DNA of 64,000 nt from Thelonectria olida (GCA_020736575.1 JAGPYM010000040.1:124001-188000); one strand, 5' to 3'. Positions 1 through 12,420 are shown, numbered from the stretch's first letter. The notes: a model not told the origin generated them from the sequence alone. Numbers and translations are program-made.

Positions 1-538
1 GAGTCCATCAACCTTGCCACTGGCACCAATAAACATATAGTCGGCCCTCCCTTCGCCCGAGAAGTCGCTGAGGATGACCTTGTTATTCTTGGTTGTTGAA
101 GCACCCGTAGCGATAACAATAGGATATAGTAGTCGGGCATTGAAGCTGCGCCTATATTCAGCCAGGCCGTCATTTCACCCGTGTAGCGGTTAATGAGATA
201 AAAATCGTCCCTATTATCACCTACCACTATGACTCGTCAGCAAATGAAAATCCGATGTGGTTGAACCTTGAGAAACAGTATCATCCAGAACTAAGTCATC
301 ATCAAGAGTTTTCTTACCGTTAATGTCCACTATGGACAAAGTGTTGTTTGTCGCCCCCAACTCCTCCGGCAATTTTGCCTAGCGACTCCCACTGCCAGAC
401 GCCATCTGCGTTCTTAAGGCCATTGAACCTTCCTAATGTGAGACATTCCAGGGTTATAGGGTATGCCCCAACCCACATCACGTATTGGTTGGCATAGCAT
501 GCGTCTCTTAGAGCGGTGCCACTGCAAACACATTTCAC
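1..538 (-). pseudogene. FG-GAP/VCBS-repeat protein, partial and broken
   Basis: Runs off the left edge. The minus strand encodes FG-GAP-like units with the Asp/Gly-rich pattern of beta-propeller repeats (GDNRDDFYLINRYTGEMTAW near 215-150; SDFSGEGRADYMFIGASG near 70-10), as in secreted fungal hydrolases with C-terminal FG-GAP repeats. An upstream segment (about 525-310) joins through a plausible intron (gtaaga donor near 310, gctgac branch and catag acceptor near 230). The two FG-GAP blocks lie in different frames, with a one-base shift near 155, so the gene looks broken. A tttgcag acceptor near 525 suggests a lost upstream exon; a transposon-derived block at 609-662 lies just beyond. The catalytic part, if any, is outside the window. 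Confidence 0.5.
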
Positions 539-608
539 AACACCTAAGATTCGAACTTAGAGGCTGTGATCGAAGTCGATAATATAAACGCGAAACCGGT
601 CATAGCCA

Positions 609-662
609 GCTTCGTTCCTCAAGGCTCCTTTGCGCAAACCGTCACCGATTTGCCTCTCCTGT
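609..662. repeat. Lone copy of the Helitron-like element right-end block
   Basis: This 54-bp block matches 32802-32855 with about three mismatches, in the same orientation, and both matches stop at the same bases. It carries the cgttcctcaaggc motif and a short inverted pair (gcaaaccg...cgatttgc, one mismatch) that is a perfect hairpin in the other copy. It is probably a terminal remnant of the element family at 22.1-32.9 kb. Confidence 0.6.
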
Positions 663-1085
663 TAGTCTATACCCCTGTCCCGTACCGACCTGGGGCTCCG
701 ACCAATGGCGCGGGCGCGGACCTGTTCTCCGGGTTGGTAGTCTACGCACACTACCGCCGGCCTCGCGGTCAGGGGAAGTGTATCATGTGCCTGCTTCATC
801 GGTCGCCATGAACATTTTCCTGCCTCATCCACGAACGCTTGTTTCTCGTATATCATCTGGGAGATATCATTTCCCTCACACACTGGACTTACCCATCCTT
901 GTTCTCTCACCTCTTTTGACCTCCATACCCCACTGCCCAGTAGACTCTGCTCAGCTCGCACTCACTTTACTCGTACATACCATAGCGCTGTCGCTGGATC
1001 ACGGAAGGATATGTGGGTTGACCCGGCCCGGGCCACTCAACGAGCCCTTCGCCATCCCAATCCCAACCCCAATGACGACGACGAC
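663..1085. other. Intergenic, nothing recognised
   Basis: About 420 bases of C/T-rich sequence between the repeat block and the next gene, probably including its promoter and 5' leader. Overlapping short ORFs here have no coding character. Confidence 0.4.
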
Positions 1086-2706
1086 ATGGCACACTCCCCC
1101 AATTCTTCTGCGGACCCCTCGCCAAGGCTCCCGCCTGCCATGCCCAGCCGACCCATGCCTTCTTCATCCAACCAGGACGTCGCCTCTTCCATTCAAAATA
1201 ACTACAGCCCCGGATCCGACAACATTTCTGCCCTGCTCGTCACTAGGCGCAACACACCCACGCTGCCAAACGGACCCCGTCCAGACCAAGGTGTGAGCAA
1301 CAACGGAGGCAAATATTGCAGTCAATACATCCAGGTTCAAGGTACGTAGTTCTGTTCATTGCATCTTCAATTCTTCAGCCATGTGCGTCTCCATGCATTT
1401 CTATCGCTGTTGCGTTGGGCGAACGACTTGGCCTTTATCAGCAACTCTATCCTGAGAATCAACATAGGTCATCCACGGCCATCTTTCAATCTCACATGCC
1501 ACAAGTACTCGCACATGCGGCAGTTTATTGGACCCTAGCAACTGCACCATATCCTGCCCTCGCTTTTGTTTTCTCTCCCCCATTTCTCTTTTTCCTTGCT
1601 CTTCCATCTCGCCTCAGTTCAGCCTTCCAGGGGTCTCCCTGGAACCCTCTTGCTACTTTATCCCATACGGTGGCGGTGGCGGCCCATCTCCCCTGGCAGT
1701 ACGGTTATGGTTTATGACCAATTCCGCCTCCTGACAGCCACCCTTTGCATTCCACTGAAACCGATCCTTTCTTATCCGTGCTTGCCACTCCTCTCTATAG
1801 TGGGACTTTGACACTCATGTGCTCCTTCTGTGGTAGACGATGATGAAGCAGCCCTCCTCGCAACCACCCATCTCACCAATGGCCGCAGTCGACCCAAAGC
1901 AATTAAGTTGCCGCAGCCCAAACGTTTAGTTACCGCGTCTGCGACTACTCCGCCAGAGCCGCCGTTGGAGCGAGGAAATGTCCTTGGGTAAGGCCGAGGG
2001 CCCGTGGCAACTGACGGAACGACTGTTTTGTTAATGCTCATGCAGAAGTTACTTCAATTTCCCCGAAAGTCCCAGCAGTCGAGTCCAGAATCCACATCCA
2101 TTTCAACACCAAACAGACATTGGAATGGAGTGCCCTCAACCCTTCGGCGTTCCCGCTGGGCCTACACCCGTCCATCGCGAATGGTATATGTCCAATACGG
2201 ACAAGGAACTACCCATGTCTCCCTCAAATACCCCTGTGACCTCGTATCTTCTACCAGGATTCTATGATAATCCATTGCCCATAGGCAAATACTATCCCTC
2301 GAACTACGAGCAGCGGAATAGCAGTCAGAAGACCTTACAACAGCCATGGTCGGGATCCTTTTCCTCCAGCACCACACGCGGCTCCCAAATGAGTCTCCGA
2401 ACAACTAACCAATCCCCACTGGAAATTCCCGAATCAGAAGTCAGACACAGGTTGCAACAGTATAAGCGTGATATGGTTTTCCAGGCCGGCAAGGCTGCTA
2501 GCGACCTTATGTGCGGCTCAGCTATCTCTGACAAAAAGCTGGCGGATGGTATGTCCCTCAACGGCGCCCCTATTCGGAAGATTCGATTCGCTGCGCCAGC
2601 GCTTCATAAGCCGAGTTCTCCACGATTACTCCCCGTGGACAGTCCTGGCCCAGTGACCCCGATGGACCTTGAATGCATTAGTGGCAGTGGTACCCTGGAC
2701 AGGTAG
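1086..2706 (+). CDS. Unrecognised Ser/Pro-rich fungal protein, three exons
   Basis: Exons 1086-1341, 1837-1987 and 2046-2706 join in frame to 355 codons. Splice signals are good: ggtacgtag donor and ggtag acceptor for intron 1 (495 nt, long for a fungus), gggtaagg donor and tgcag acceptor for intron 2 (58 nt). The ATG at 1086 (gacatgg) is preferred over the in-frame ATG at 1011 for its context. The protein is rich in Ser, Pro, Gln and Asn and looks mostly disordered. Conserved-looking patches are GNVLGSYFNFPESPSS, which spans the second splice junction, and a C-terminal segment starting SEVRHRLQQYKRDMVFQAGK. No enzyme motif, signal peptide or membrane segment is visible. The long first intron and disorder would suit a regulator, but that is only a guess. 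Confidence 0.6.
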
Positions 2707-2995
2707 GGGTAGACTACGGACGACGCAACGCATTGCCTCTGCAAGAGACAGCATCGGACTTTTCCCGTGAGCTTCGAGATGAGGCGGCAGAATCGAGACC
2801 TAGATTGGGCTATCTGTGACTCATATACATCTTTAAAATTTGATCGAAAGTAGCACTTCTGAGTACCATAAACGCCCCGGGTTCCACTGTTGCTCCAATC
2901 ATAAGTCTAAAGACAATACTCTTATCGCGCATCTAAACAGTATGTATTTGAACGGCACACCCAAGTAGGAACTAGGATCTATATCAACGTCCGGA

Positions 2996-3974
2996 CACTG
3001 CCAAGGACGCACCCGCTCGCAGCGCTCAAAAGGTCAAGTAGCCGAGGATACGTTTCGTCGCTGAAGAGACTAGGCCTCGCAGAGGACGAGAATGCGATGG
3101 GTCGGATGGAGCCAATCCATGCGATGCGCTACCCCCATGGCACAGTCGTCTACCGATTAGGCACGACCTCGACCGAGAGATGGCGATAGAAGCAGCCAAC
3201 AGAATGGAGGGCATTCTGGTGGCGACGAGCGTGCTTCCGAGACGGCAGGCAGGGTAGGCATAGGGGCAATGTTCGGGACACATTAAGTCAGAGCAAACGA
3301 CGTTGTGGTCAGGTACTCCGTCACGATTGGTTCGAGAGAAGAACAGAACACATACACGGTAGAGCTGGAAGCGATAGCGATAGCGATGGCGCTGAGATGC
3401 ATGCCGGGTGGCTTTCATCATTGACAATTGACTGTGATGACGAGTAACCGATCAGCATTGGAGGCCATCGCGCAACTGCGACGGCAATCGGGGCAATGCG
3501 CCATTCGAGAGATCCACAAGCAGGCGGAACGACTCCGGAAGAGCGGCAACACCGTCAAGATGTTGTGGGTGCCGTCTGCAGGCAAGGGCTTCATCGTGGG
3601 TGTTGCGTCGAAGGGAAAGCTCGAAGAGCAACAAACCCAGAGCGTATCCCAGATCGGCCACTGCACGACTACAGCAGCAAAGGACGTTGCCAGATAGGGT
3701 GGGAAACTACTCAAAGTGAATCGACAAGGCGCCACCAGGAGACCACACACGTTCATTGTACGATAGACTCGGGTGGCGTGAATCTGATGTACTGTCTCAG
3801 CTTCAGACGGGAATGGCGAGGATCAACAGTTACGTGCATAAAATAGGCGCAGCGGAATCGGACATGTGCGACTGCGGGCAAGCAGTAGAGACAACGGAAC
3901 ATTTCCTATTTCGGTGTACGAAATGGGATGCACAGGTCGAGTACGTGCTGAGCATGTTCACCAATCGGAGCTAG
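2996..3974 (+). mobile_element. Tad1-type LINE fragment (3' end of ORF2), degenerate
   Basis: Translations in several frames match the C-terminal part of the LINE ORF2 at 34-38 kb: THPLAALK near 3010, SALEAIAQLRRQSGQCAIRE near 3450-3510 and GMARINSYVHKIGAAESDMC near 3810-3870, ending in the Cys/His motif CDCGQAVETTEHFLFRC typical of fungal LINE C-termini. The order agrees with the full element, but frameshifts and stops break it and everything upstream of the RNase H region is missing. This is a 5'-truncated dead copy on the opposite strand to the 34-39.7 kb element. Homology ends near 3950, 130 bp before hAT copy 1 begins. Confidence 0.8.
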
Positions 3975-4082
3975 GTGCAGCTTTCCCCCAAGGATGAGGC
4001 TATAAATGTGATGAACGAGATCCATTCGATTTTGTTCTTCATCATCATTCGGCTACCGATAACGCCATTAGACTATGGGTCA

Positions 4083-6062
4083 ATATTATTACTGCTATCT
4101 CTGCGAGAAACAGCGTCGTCAACAAGAACTTCCAGCAGTCTCAAATGGCAATTCTACGGCACTTGATCATCTCCACCTGAAACATCATATCGACAAGACT
4201 ACTGGAGAACTCAAGTCCTTTCGAGGAGACTCGGTGGACTCGAGCCAGCCCTCGATATCCGATTACCAGGACATAAATCGATCATCTTCTCCCGCCGCTT
4301 AGATCGGTTCAAGGAACTCCTAGTCTGCTGGCTAGTCTGTTGCTATATCGCCTTCTTCCAGATCGAGAATGACTACTTTCGCGACCTCCTCTTCTATCTA
4401 TTCCCACCCTTAGCTGATCTCCTTCCAAAGGCAGCATCAACCATTCGCCAGTGGGTGATGACTGATGAATATGTTCGAGGTGAGGAAGGAGAGACTGCGG
4501 CAGGATATGCTCGACAGTCGGAGGTCCATTTCGCTGTCCTTCGATCTGTGGACGTCACCGAACTACCTCGCAGCGCTTGGAGTAGCAGCACATTTCATCG
4601 ACAAATCTGGGCTGCGACGAACGGCTGTCTTGGCGCTACGTGAAGTGGAAGGGGAACACTCAGGGGAGAACATCGCCGATGCCTGTTGCAAGTTATCAAA
4701 GATTACAAGATTACGGACCGAGTTGGTTATTTTATGTCCGATAACGCATCGGCCAACGATGTGTGCGTTGACTTTGTACTGCGCGCTGTCTACCCAAGGA
4801 TGTCAGATAAGCAGCGAAAACGCAGACGCCTCCGGTGCTTCGGGCACATTGTGAATCTCTGCGCGCAGGCTTTCCTTATCGGAAAGGACGCCGAAAAGGT
4901 CTGCAAAGATCTAGACGCTGCATATAGGGAGGGTGATATGAAGCGAATCCGGGAGCTCTGGCGGAAGCGCGGCGCCATCGGAAGGCTTCACAATATCATC
5001 AAATACATCCGAGCCAGTCCTCAGCGCCGTCAGTTTTCTGATCAATTGTCTGCGGGGGACAACTGTCCGAGTTTGATGGCTTAGAGGTGAGTTTGCCCCT
5101 TCCGTAAACCCATAGTCAGGACTAATAGTCAGCCTAGCTTATCCAAAGCCAGCAGACACGCTGGAATTCATACTTCACCTCGATCGGTAGAGCTCTTAAC
5201 GTCAAGGAGCGAATTCAAGCCTTCTGTGACCAGTACGAGGCTGGCCAGAGCCAGAAAAGCCTCACTGAAGACCGTCTGTCTGAGCAGCAGTGGGACGAGC
5301 TTGCACACCTTCATGATCAGCTGGAGACGTTCTATGACGGAACCCTCTCTACGGAAGGCAGGCTTTCAACACTAGCGGATCACTTTCAGACGCTTGGCTG
5401 GCTACTAAATGAGATCCAGCAGGCCAAGATTAAATTCAAAGAACTCCACAAGGCGGCTGTTCGAAGGAACACCAGTCGAGGAGCTGTTGCTGCTGAAGCT
5501 GATGACTTCGCATTTCTTGCCGCTTCGGCGGAAGCTTCCTGGCATAAGGCCGAGGAATACTTCAAGAAAGCGGATGAGACACCAGGATATGGTGCCGCCA
5601 TTGCGCTGAATCCGACTCTCAAAAACCAGTGGTACATCGAGACTTGGACAGATGAAGAAAAGAAGTCATGGATCCCGGGCGTTACGAAGCTTGTTAGGGG
5701 GCTCTGGCTAGAAGAGTATCGGGGAAGACGTTCTACAAAGCATGCGTCAGTTTCCGCTTCGTTCTGCCTAACTTTACCTGCTCCAGTTAGAAAGGAGAAA
5801 GCCTTTGTGGCGGTCAAGAGCCATAAACGACTGAAGCTTCGTCACGAGGCCCTGGCAACCGACCCTCCCGCCGTCGACTTGCTCGATCAGTTCCTTGAAA
5901 CAGATGTTATCCGGCTTGGTGAGGACGAAACCTTTGACCCTATCAGATATTGGAACGATCGCTACTATACGCAGCCGGATCTAGCACGTATGGCTCTGGA
6001 TGTTCTGGCCGTTCCATCAATGTCCGACGAGTGCGAGCGGCTATTCAGCAGCGCCAAGATAC
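4083..6062 (+). pseudogene. hAT transposase, copy 1, truncated at both ends
   Basis: Begins in a BED-type zinc finger (CYLCEKQRRQQ near 4095, then HLHLKHH near 4170) and continues through the hAT core (SFDLWTSPNYLAALGV, MSDNASANDVCVDFVLRAV, LRCFGHIVNLCAQAF) to the dimerisation domain (LDVLAVPSMSDECERLFSS, about 5998-6055). It closely matches copy 2 at 50449-52938 in the same orientation. An intron follows GLE near 5085 (gtgagt donor, cctag acceptor near 5140), and a second with a GC donor lies near 5740-5790. Frameshifts break the frame near 4290 and 4685. The first ~85 codons and everything after the ERLFSS motif are missing. It can have no activity. Confidence 0.85.
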
Positions 6063-6319
6063 TTCAAAGGCATGTCCTTTAAGGTACTCAGAATTACCCT
6101 CGCAATCAGATTTTGCTTCGGAGCCAGCCTCACAATCTACCGCACTATTGGATTCAACCCCAAATCCAAAAGGTGTCACGGATTCGAATTCCGGTACAGC
6201 AGTATCAGCATCTCAACCTCTTGCTGAAGCTGTGCCACGGCTTCGTACATAAGTAAGTAATAATAATTATAAATGCTATCTTTTATAACTAAGTTAGTTA
6301 GATTAAAACATAATCCTTT

Positions 6320-7142
6320 TCCCTTAGAAAATGACTGAAGTGCCTCTAGAATAGAGGCTGGAGAGCTGCTCCGATGCCTTTTAATTCGTCTTTCAAGGTA
6401 TTGAGACTGAGAGCTAGCCTCAAGGACAGTCTTTGGGGTCTTTGAGACCCAAAGGCCCCGAAGGCTAGCCTCCTCCTCGACGGGTGTTGGAGTCCGTAGC
6501 TGCACATCAAGCTTCGAAAGCAAATTTTCTGGATCTAGAGGAACAGTCCGGCTCCTCTAAAACTTCCCTGGATATTGCTTTTTGTCATAGTGGCTTGAAA
6601 GGCGGCGTAAAAGGCCGGAAGGAACTCCGTCTTTGAAACGTGGGATCTTCGCATTTAGCTCTCTGGTAATCGTATTTACGATTAAAACGCATCGTGAGCT
6701 CTGGTTGTCGCTTAATGAAGTTAGAAGCCCAGCGCTTGCCAACCGGTGACGCGTCGCGGTCAGCAAGCAGTCGGTTGGCCATTTCTTCACATCACAAACT
6801 CGCGGGGGAAATCCTCGCGAATCTAGATCAAGGATATACTGAACAAGAGTCTGTTCCTCTAGATCAGATAGTTGCCGCGAATTGGGCATAATATCGCGTC
6901 GAGTATGAATACCATCGCGTCGGCGGCGTAGCGTTGTAGTAGAGACCTTGAAGCTCTTTGAAGCGCGATAGGGAGTTAATTGATGGTCGTTCTGAAGGGC
7001 TTGAAGGGCAAGATTGATATTTGCCTCGTTAATTGGTAATGACATAATGTGTGGTTGAGACAGTTAAGTTGAGGGTGAGGTTAGGTGGTTGGTGTTTTAC
7101 CGCTCGCTTGTATTTACCGCTCGCTTAACATGTAAGTTACGT
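6320..7142 (-). mobile_element. Fot1/pogo element A, internally deleted
   Basis: The minus strand encodes the N-terminal helix-turn-helix region of a Fot1-like transposase (7045 to about 6620; SRQLSDLEEQTLVQYILDLD) and then, after a junction near 6560, its C-terminal tail (KLDVQLRTPTPVEEEAS). The DDE catalytic core is deleted. The end at 7142 is intact: a double repeat of the type accgctcgctt, then acatgtaagttacgt and the TA target at 7143-7144. The opposite terminus is lost near 6320. Compare the full copy at 15673-17532. Confidence 0.8.
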
Positions 7143-7249
7143 TATTTCTAATTGGGTTTATTTCCTATCTATTGGATGTTTTTAGGATAAAGCAATTAGG
7201 CAGATAGCTATTAGTAGCCATAATACACCCTATCCCAACCCTAAGCGCT

Positions 7250-7503
7250 GGACGGGTTGGATCGCGTAGTTGTTGAAGTGGCACCCTGCAACAGGCCACA
7301 GATTTGGCAAGACGTTGCCTGAGGCACCCCGAACCTTGGACAGACTAATAGTCAGTACTACTGGTCGGTCTGGTAGAAGTCAGTCTGAACCATCAGTCCA
7401 GTCCGAGAGGCGCAGACTGGACCAATAGTCCGTGGACTACTGTTCTGGACTACAGTTTGGACTCATAGTCCACTTTTTGGTCTGGACTGTTAGGAGCTCT
7501 GAC
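7250..7503. repeat. Foldback repeat D, left copy
   Basis: Homologous along its length to 21095-21426 (shared landmarks: acagatttgg, gacagactaatagtca, actggtcggtctggtagaag, ttaggagctctg). It is built of many short inverted pieces of the agtccagtc/gactggact type. It has a single copy of the 32-bp unit that is present three times in the right copy. It has no coding capacity and is probably the structured subterminal region of a DNA transposon. Confidence 0.6.
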
Positions 7504-7831
7504 CTTGTTTCCTGCGTGGCCGGTTTGTTACGGCAACCTGGGATGTGGAAGAGCTCAAAAGCGAGGAGAAAGCGCTTGAGAAGAAACTCAGCGATGTGGG
7601 CTATTGGTGTTCTGGTATAAATGTTCCATATACTTCCAAGAAGCTCTCCCCAGTGATAAGAAAATTCGCGAATCTTGCCTCCTCACCCTTAGCTACTTTG
7701 AAGTATTGTTCATCTTGTCACTGGACCTCTGTCCCTTGGCTATTACAGAAGACTGACTATTCATGCAATTGTAGTAACTAATCGTGAGGAATAATTATAC
7801 CAAAATCGAGAAATACGCCAAATCAATACTA

Positions 7832-10800
7832 TTACAGACCAAGCAATCCAATCTTGGCGCCCTGTGGCTTCTTCTTTCCAGTGATGGTACCAACAACGCC
7901 TCCGAGACCAAGAGTGCCGAGAATCTTGTTGACACCCAATCCGCCAAGGAGGTTGTCGATGATGCCCCCCAGACCAATTCCGCCCAGCTACAGAAGTTAG
8001 CATTGTACGAGGCGATACGAGATGGTGAAGAGGAGGCCTTACAAGTCTGCCAACTAGGCCGAGTATACCGTTGAGCAACAGACCAACAGCAGCGATAATC
8101 TGGAACAATGGCTCAGCCAGGAGAACCCACAGAGGGTTGAGCTGCTCCTTGACATGAGGCATATCGGCAATCTTGCGCTTCGCATTATCGATGGTTTCGG
8201 TAACGGTTCCAGTGAGCTGCAACTGTTAGTATTGTTGATTCACATTGATCATGTTGACTCACCTCTTTTAGACACTCGGCGAGATGATGCTCCTCAGGGG
8301 TGCCCTCCCGGGTGCCGGCCTTTGCCTTTGCGTTTCGCTGGATACGGCCATCGGGATCAAGGCCGCGAATAACGCCGTTGGTCTCGGTCAAGATCATGCC
8401 GCCCTCTTCGATGAGGGGCCTGACCTGCTTGACAAGCTCCTCCTCGTCCAGCTCCTCCTTGGGAGTGCGCTCAGCCCGATCAATCTTGTCGGTAATCATC
8501 CTGCAGATGGGTCGGATCTTATCCAGAGACTGCTCAATGCAGTATGCAATCTGTCCGGCCAGCTTCCTGTCCTTTTCGGCTTCCAGGCGCTTCTCCTTCT
8601 CCTCCTCCGTCTCTTCCGGTTCCGGCTCTGGCTCCGGTTCAGGCTCGGGAGGAATATCCTCGAGACGAGAGACATGACCGACGGGCTCTCCCTTTTGATT
8701 GACGACATCGCCATCATCATCAATTTCCTTGCCTGAGCAAATGTACAAGTCGCCGCTGGTCAGCTTGCCGATGATGTTTCCATCTTCGTCGACCACGTTA
8801 CCTTCACGGTTAACGTGTCGGCCGGAGAGGGCGTGCTTCTTCTTTTCGACCTCTTCCTCCTCCCAGCGCTCAGCCCTGCCCATGACGTTGCCGTTCTTGT
8901 CGAGAATCTCACCATCATCGTCAACACCACGGCCGGCGAGAATCTTGGGGTCTCCCTCGACCAAACGTCCTACGACAACTCCAGCCGGCGTCACGACCTT
9001 GCCCTCCTTGTTCACGGTGCAGCCGGTGAGCTCAGAGAAAGGACCGGTCTTGACACCCTCGCGTGAGCCTTCGGAGACTAGCTCCACGCGGCCGATGATA
9101 TCACCAGACTCGCTGCGGATGTTGCCCTCCTTGTCGCACATGCGACCGATGACAGAGTTAAGGTCTCCCTCGACGACGCGACCGTAGATGTTGCCACTCG
9201 AGTCAACGGCATTTCCAGCCTTGTTGATTCGCTTGCCGGCGAGGATAGAGTAGTCAATTGGGGCTTCGGGCTCTTCTTCGGGCTCTTGCCAGCGCTCAGC
9301 CTTGCCAATGACGTTGCCGTTCTTGTCAAGGATGTCGCCGTCCTCGTCGACAGGGCGGCCATAGAGGGCCTTGGGATCTCCCTCTTTAAGCTGGCCGACG
9401 ATTTCTCCGGCCGCAGTGATGACCTTGCCATCCTTGCCAAGAGTGCATGGTCCCATGTCGGCAAATGGGCCATCCTTTGCACCCTCGCGCTCAGTCTCTG
9501 GCACAAGCTCAGCTCGCCCGATGATGTCGCCAGACTCGCCACGAATGTTGCCCTCCTTGTCGCACATGCGTCCGACAAGCGTGCTAAGATGGCCCTCAAC
9601 AACGCGGCCAAAGATGGTGCCGTTAGAATCGACGACGTTGCCAATCTTGTTGACTCGCTTGCCCTCTAAGGCCGAGTTATCAATCTCGGGCTCAGGTGTG
9701 GCCTCGGGCTCGTCCCAAGCCTCTGCCTTGCCGATGACGTTGCCTCTTCGGTCCAGAATGTCACCGTCCTCATCGACTTTGCTGCCTTTGACGCGCTTCA
9801 GGTCACCCTCGATGACCTGACCAACCTGCTTGCCCTCAAAGACGACGCGACCGTCGGCTTCAACCACGGCACCAGGGAAGTTCTCAAATGGAGCAAAGTC
9901 CTTGACATCCCCCCGCTCACTCTCTGGAATGAGCTCGGCTCGGCCAATGATATCACCGGATTCGCTGCGGATATTGCCTTCTTTATCGCACATGCGTCCA
10001 ATAATAGATTCCATATGGCCTTCGACGATACGACCAAAAATGGCTCCATCAGAGTCAACGATGTTACCGGCCTTGTTGACTCGTTTGCCTTCAAGGATCG
10101 AAAGGTCGGCTTCAGGTTCAGGTGTGGCCTCGGGCTCGTCCCAGGCCTCAGCCTTGCCGATAATGTTGCCTCTTCGGTCCAGAATGTCACCGTCCTCATC
10201 GACTTTGCTGCCTTTGACGCGCTTCAGGTCACCCTCGATGACCTGACCAACCTGCTTGCCCTCAAAGACGACGCGACCGTCGGCTTCAACTACGGCACCA
10301 GGGAAGTTCTCGAACGGGGCGAAATCCTTGAGGTCCTCGCGTTCATTGTCGGGAAGAGGCTCTCCTCGGCCAACCTTATTGCCAGAGTCGTCCCAGATGT
10401 CACCGTTCTCATCGGCTTTCTTGCCGACTATGTGCTTGATGTCTCCTTCGATGACGCGACCGACCCAGTCACCGTTGTCGTTGACGAGGTTGCCGCCCTT
10501 GTTGACTGTACAGCCTTTGAGGGCGGCGTAATCCTTCTTCTCCTCCTCGGGGGTCTCTTCGGCCTCATCTCTTGGGACTTCGGTGCCTTCGACTGCGGCC
10601 TCGTCGCCTGGAGCCTCATCGCCGGCGTCCGACTTGCCAGCCTCCGTCTGTGGAGCCTCGGACTTGGGGATCTCAGCGTCGGGGAGTTCGCCCTCGGGGA
10701 GCTCGCTGGGTGGCGCTTCTGATGGAGGTGTCTGAGAGTCGGGAGCCTTAGACTCTAGTGATTTGTCGAATTCAGAACCCTCGGGCAATTCATCCTCAGG

Positions 10801-12420
10801 CTTCTCAACCTCAAACTTCTCGCCCTCAGGGAGCTCGCCCTCAAGCTTATCACCCTCCTCCTCACCCTCGGGGACCTCGCCTTCGAGTTTCTCGCCCTCA
10901 GGGAGCTTACCTTCAGACTTCTCGACCTCGGAGCCTTCGGGTACCTCAGACTTGGTCTTCTCGACCTGTGAGCCCTCAGGAACCTCGGTTTCTAGCTTCT
11001 CAACTTGCGAACCCTCGGGCATCTCACCCTCCGGCTTCTCAAACTGGGAACTTTCAGGAATTTCGCCCTCGGGGACCTCAGACTTGGTCTTGTCGAGTTG
11101 AGAACCTTCTGGGACCTCGGACTTGGGAACCTCGCCTTCGGGGACCTCGGACTTGGGAACCTCGCCTTCGGGGACCTCGGACTTGGGAACCTCGCCTTCG
11201 GGGACCTCGGACTTGGGGATCTCGCCTTCGGGGACCTCAGACTTGGGAACCTCGCCTTCGGGGACCTCGGACTTGGGAACCTCGCCTTCGGGGACCTCGG
11301 ACTTGGGGATCTCGCCTTCGGGGACCTCGGACTTGGGGATCTCGCCTTCGGGGACCTCAGACTTAGTCTTGTCGAGCTGAGAGCCCTCAGGCACCTCGCC
11401 CTTGGGAAGCTCGTCCTTGACCTCGGATTTCTCCGTCAGGTCAGTCTTGGGCACGCCCTCTGTCTCAGCTGGCTCCTTGTCGACCTTGGAATCAACCATG
11501 GACGTCTCCTCGCTAAATTTGGAGATGCTGTCCTCGGGCTTCAAGTCTTCCTCGTCGAGGACCTTTTCGGTATCTTTTACAGGCTCGGGAGGCACCTCTT
11601 GCAGATCGTCCTTAGTGTCTTGGCCCTCCTTCACCGTCAAGTCCTTGGCATCTTCCGCCTCTTTTGCAACCGACTCTTTTCCTTCCTCGAGCCCGACATC
11701 CTTGCCCGTAGTCGACTGGTCTCGGTCTTTGAGATTAATCTCGGACTGCTCAGGGTTCGTCTTGTCGTCCACGTCCTTGGGCGAGTCTTCTTTCGGTAGG
11801 TCGCCCTTGGACACGTCTTTAGGTAGGTCGTCCTTGGATACGTCTTCTTTAGGTAGGTCGTCCTTGGACACATCCTCCTTGGGCAGGTCTTCTTTAGGCA
11901 AGTCGTCCTTCACGTCCTGCTTGGCCAGGGACTGCTTATCAGCCTCGCTCTGAGGAGTAGACTTGTCGGTGTTGCTCGTGCCAGGCTTGCTGCCAAAGGT
12001 TCTGGCGGTTTCATATACGCCTTTTAGACCTGAGAGGCCAAAACCGCCCGTCTTCTTTTGCTTTCCTGGCGCCTCGTGGGTGTACTCGGCATGCTCGTCG
12101 TCTGGCACGACCTTGCCAACGACATCGCCGGAAGATGTGACGACGTCGCCGGCGGCTGTGACTGTGTTGCCGACAAGGTCCTTGGGATCTTGAGACTCTT
12201 CAATCTTGCCGATGCTCTTGCCGGACTGATCCACCACATCTCCGGCTTCACTCACAATGCCAGCACTGCGAGGAGCTGATTGTGTGTCGACTGCAAAGGT
12301 TAGCGAGGCGCAGCACGAGGTGGCAAAGTATAAGTACATACCGGGATCGCTCTGTTCCTCGGCGGGAGTATCTTTCGGGGTATCTTTGTTCCAGCCCCCC
12401 GGAATGGACGGGTTCTGCAT
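7832..12420 (-). CDS. LEA-type protein with DUF3659 repeats and C-terminal DUF6987-like domain
   Basis: Four exons join in phase: 12420-12342, 12290-8263, 8222-8043 and 7987-7832, with donors gtatgt, gtgagt and gtaagg and acceptors tgcag, aacag and tgtag. The protein is about 1,480 residues. After a short N-terminus there are two DUF3659-like units, a long acidic/Lys low-complexity region (KEDLPKEDVSKDDLP type, then tandem VPEGEIPKSE decapeptides), and at least ten more DUF3659 units (pattern VNKxGNxVDxxGxxxGRxxEGD). The C-terminal conserved domain (EKDRKLAGQIAYCIEQSLD onward) ends in a Gly/Leu-rich hydrophobic tail (about LLAEPLFQIIAAVGLLLNG). The family is fungus-specific, related to late-embryogenesis-abundant proteins and thought to be stress-related. 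The composition fits a hydrophilic, mostly disordered protein. The function is inferred only from the family. Confidence 0.9.
9703..10330. repeat. Internal duplication in the LEA gene, 426-bp period
   Basis: Positions 9703-9905 and 10129-10331 are about 95 percent identical, with a perfectly identical core of over 100 bp. In the protein this duplicates a DUF3659 pair including DFAPFENFPGAVVEADGRVV. The near identity points to recent duplication or gene conversion between units. Confidence 0.8.
11114..11373. repeat. 30-bp coding minisatellite in the LEA gene
   Basis: Eight to nine tandem copies of a 30-bp unit (ggggacctcggacttgggaa plus cctcgccttc on the plus strand) encode decapeptides of the form SEVPEGE(I/V)PK. 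Units differ mainly at the Ile/Val codon. The length is a multiple of three, so copy-number changes keep the frame. More diverged repeats of the same kind continue on both sides. Confidence 0.9.

Noticed and set aside
10015..10722. Long plus-strand ORFs opposite the LEA gene (also 8699-9187, 9371-9820, 11005-11799, 11402-11953)
   Set aside because: They are mirror frames of the repetitive LEA coding sequence; their odd repeat peptides come from the repeated codons, and no splice or motif evidence supports them.
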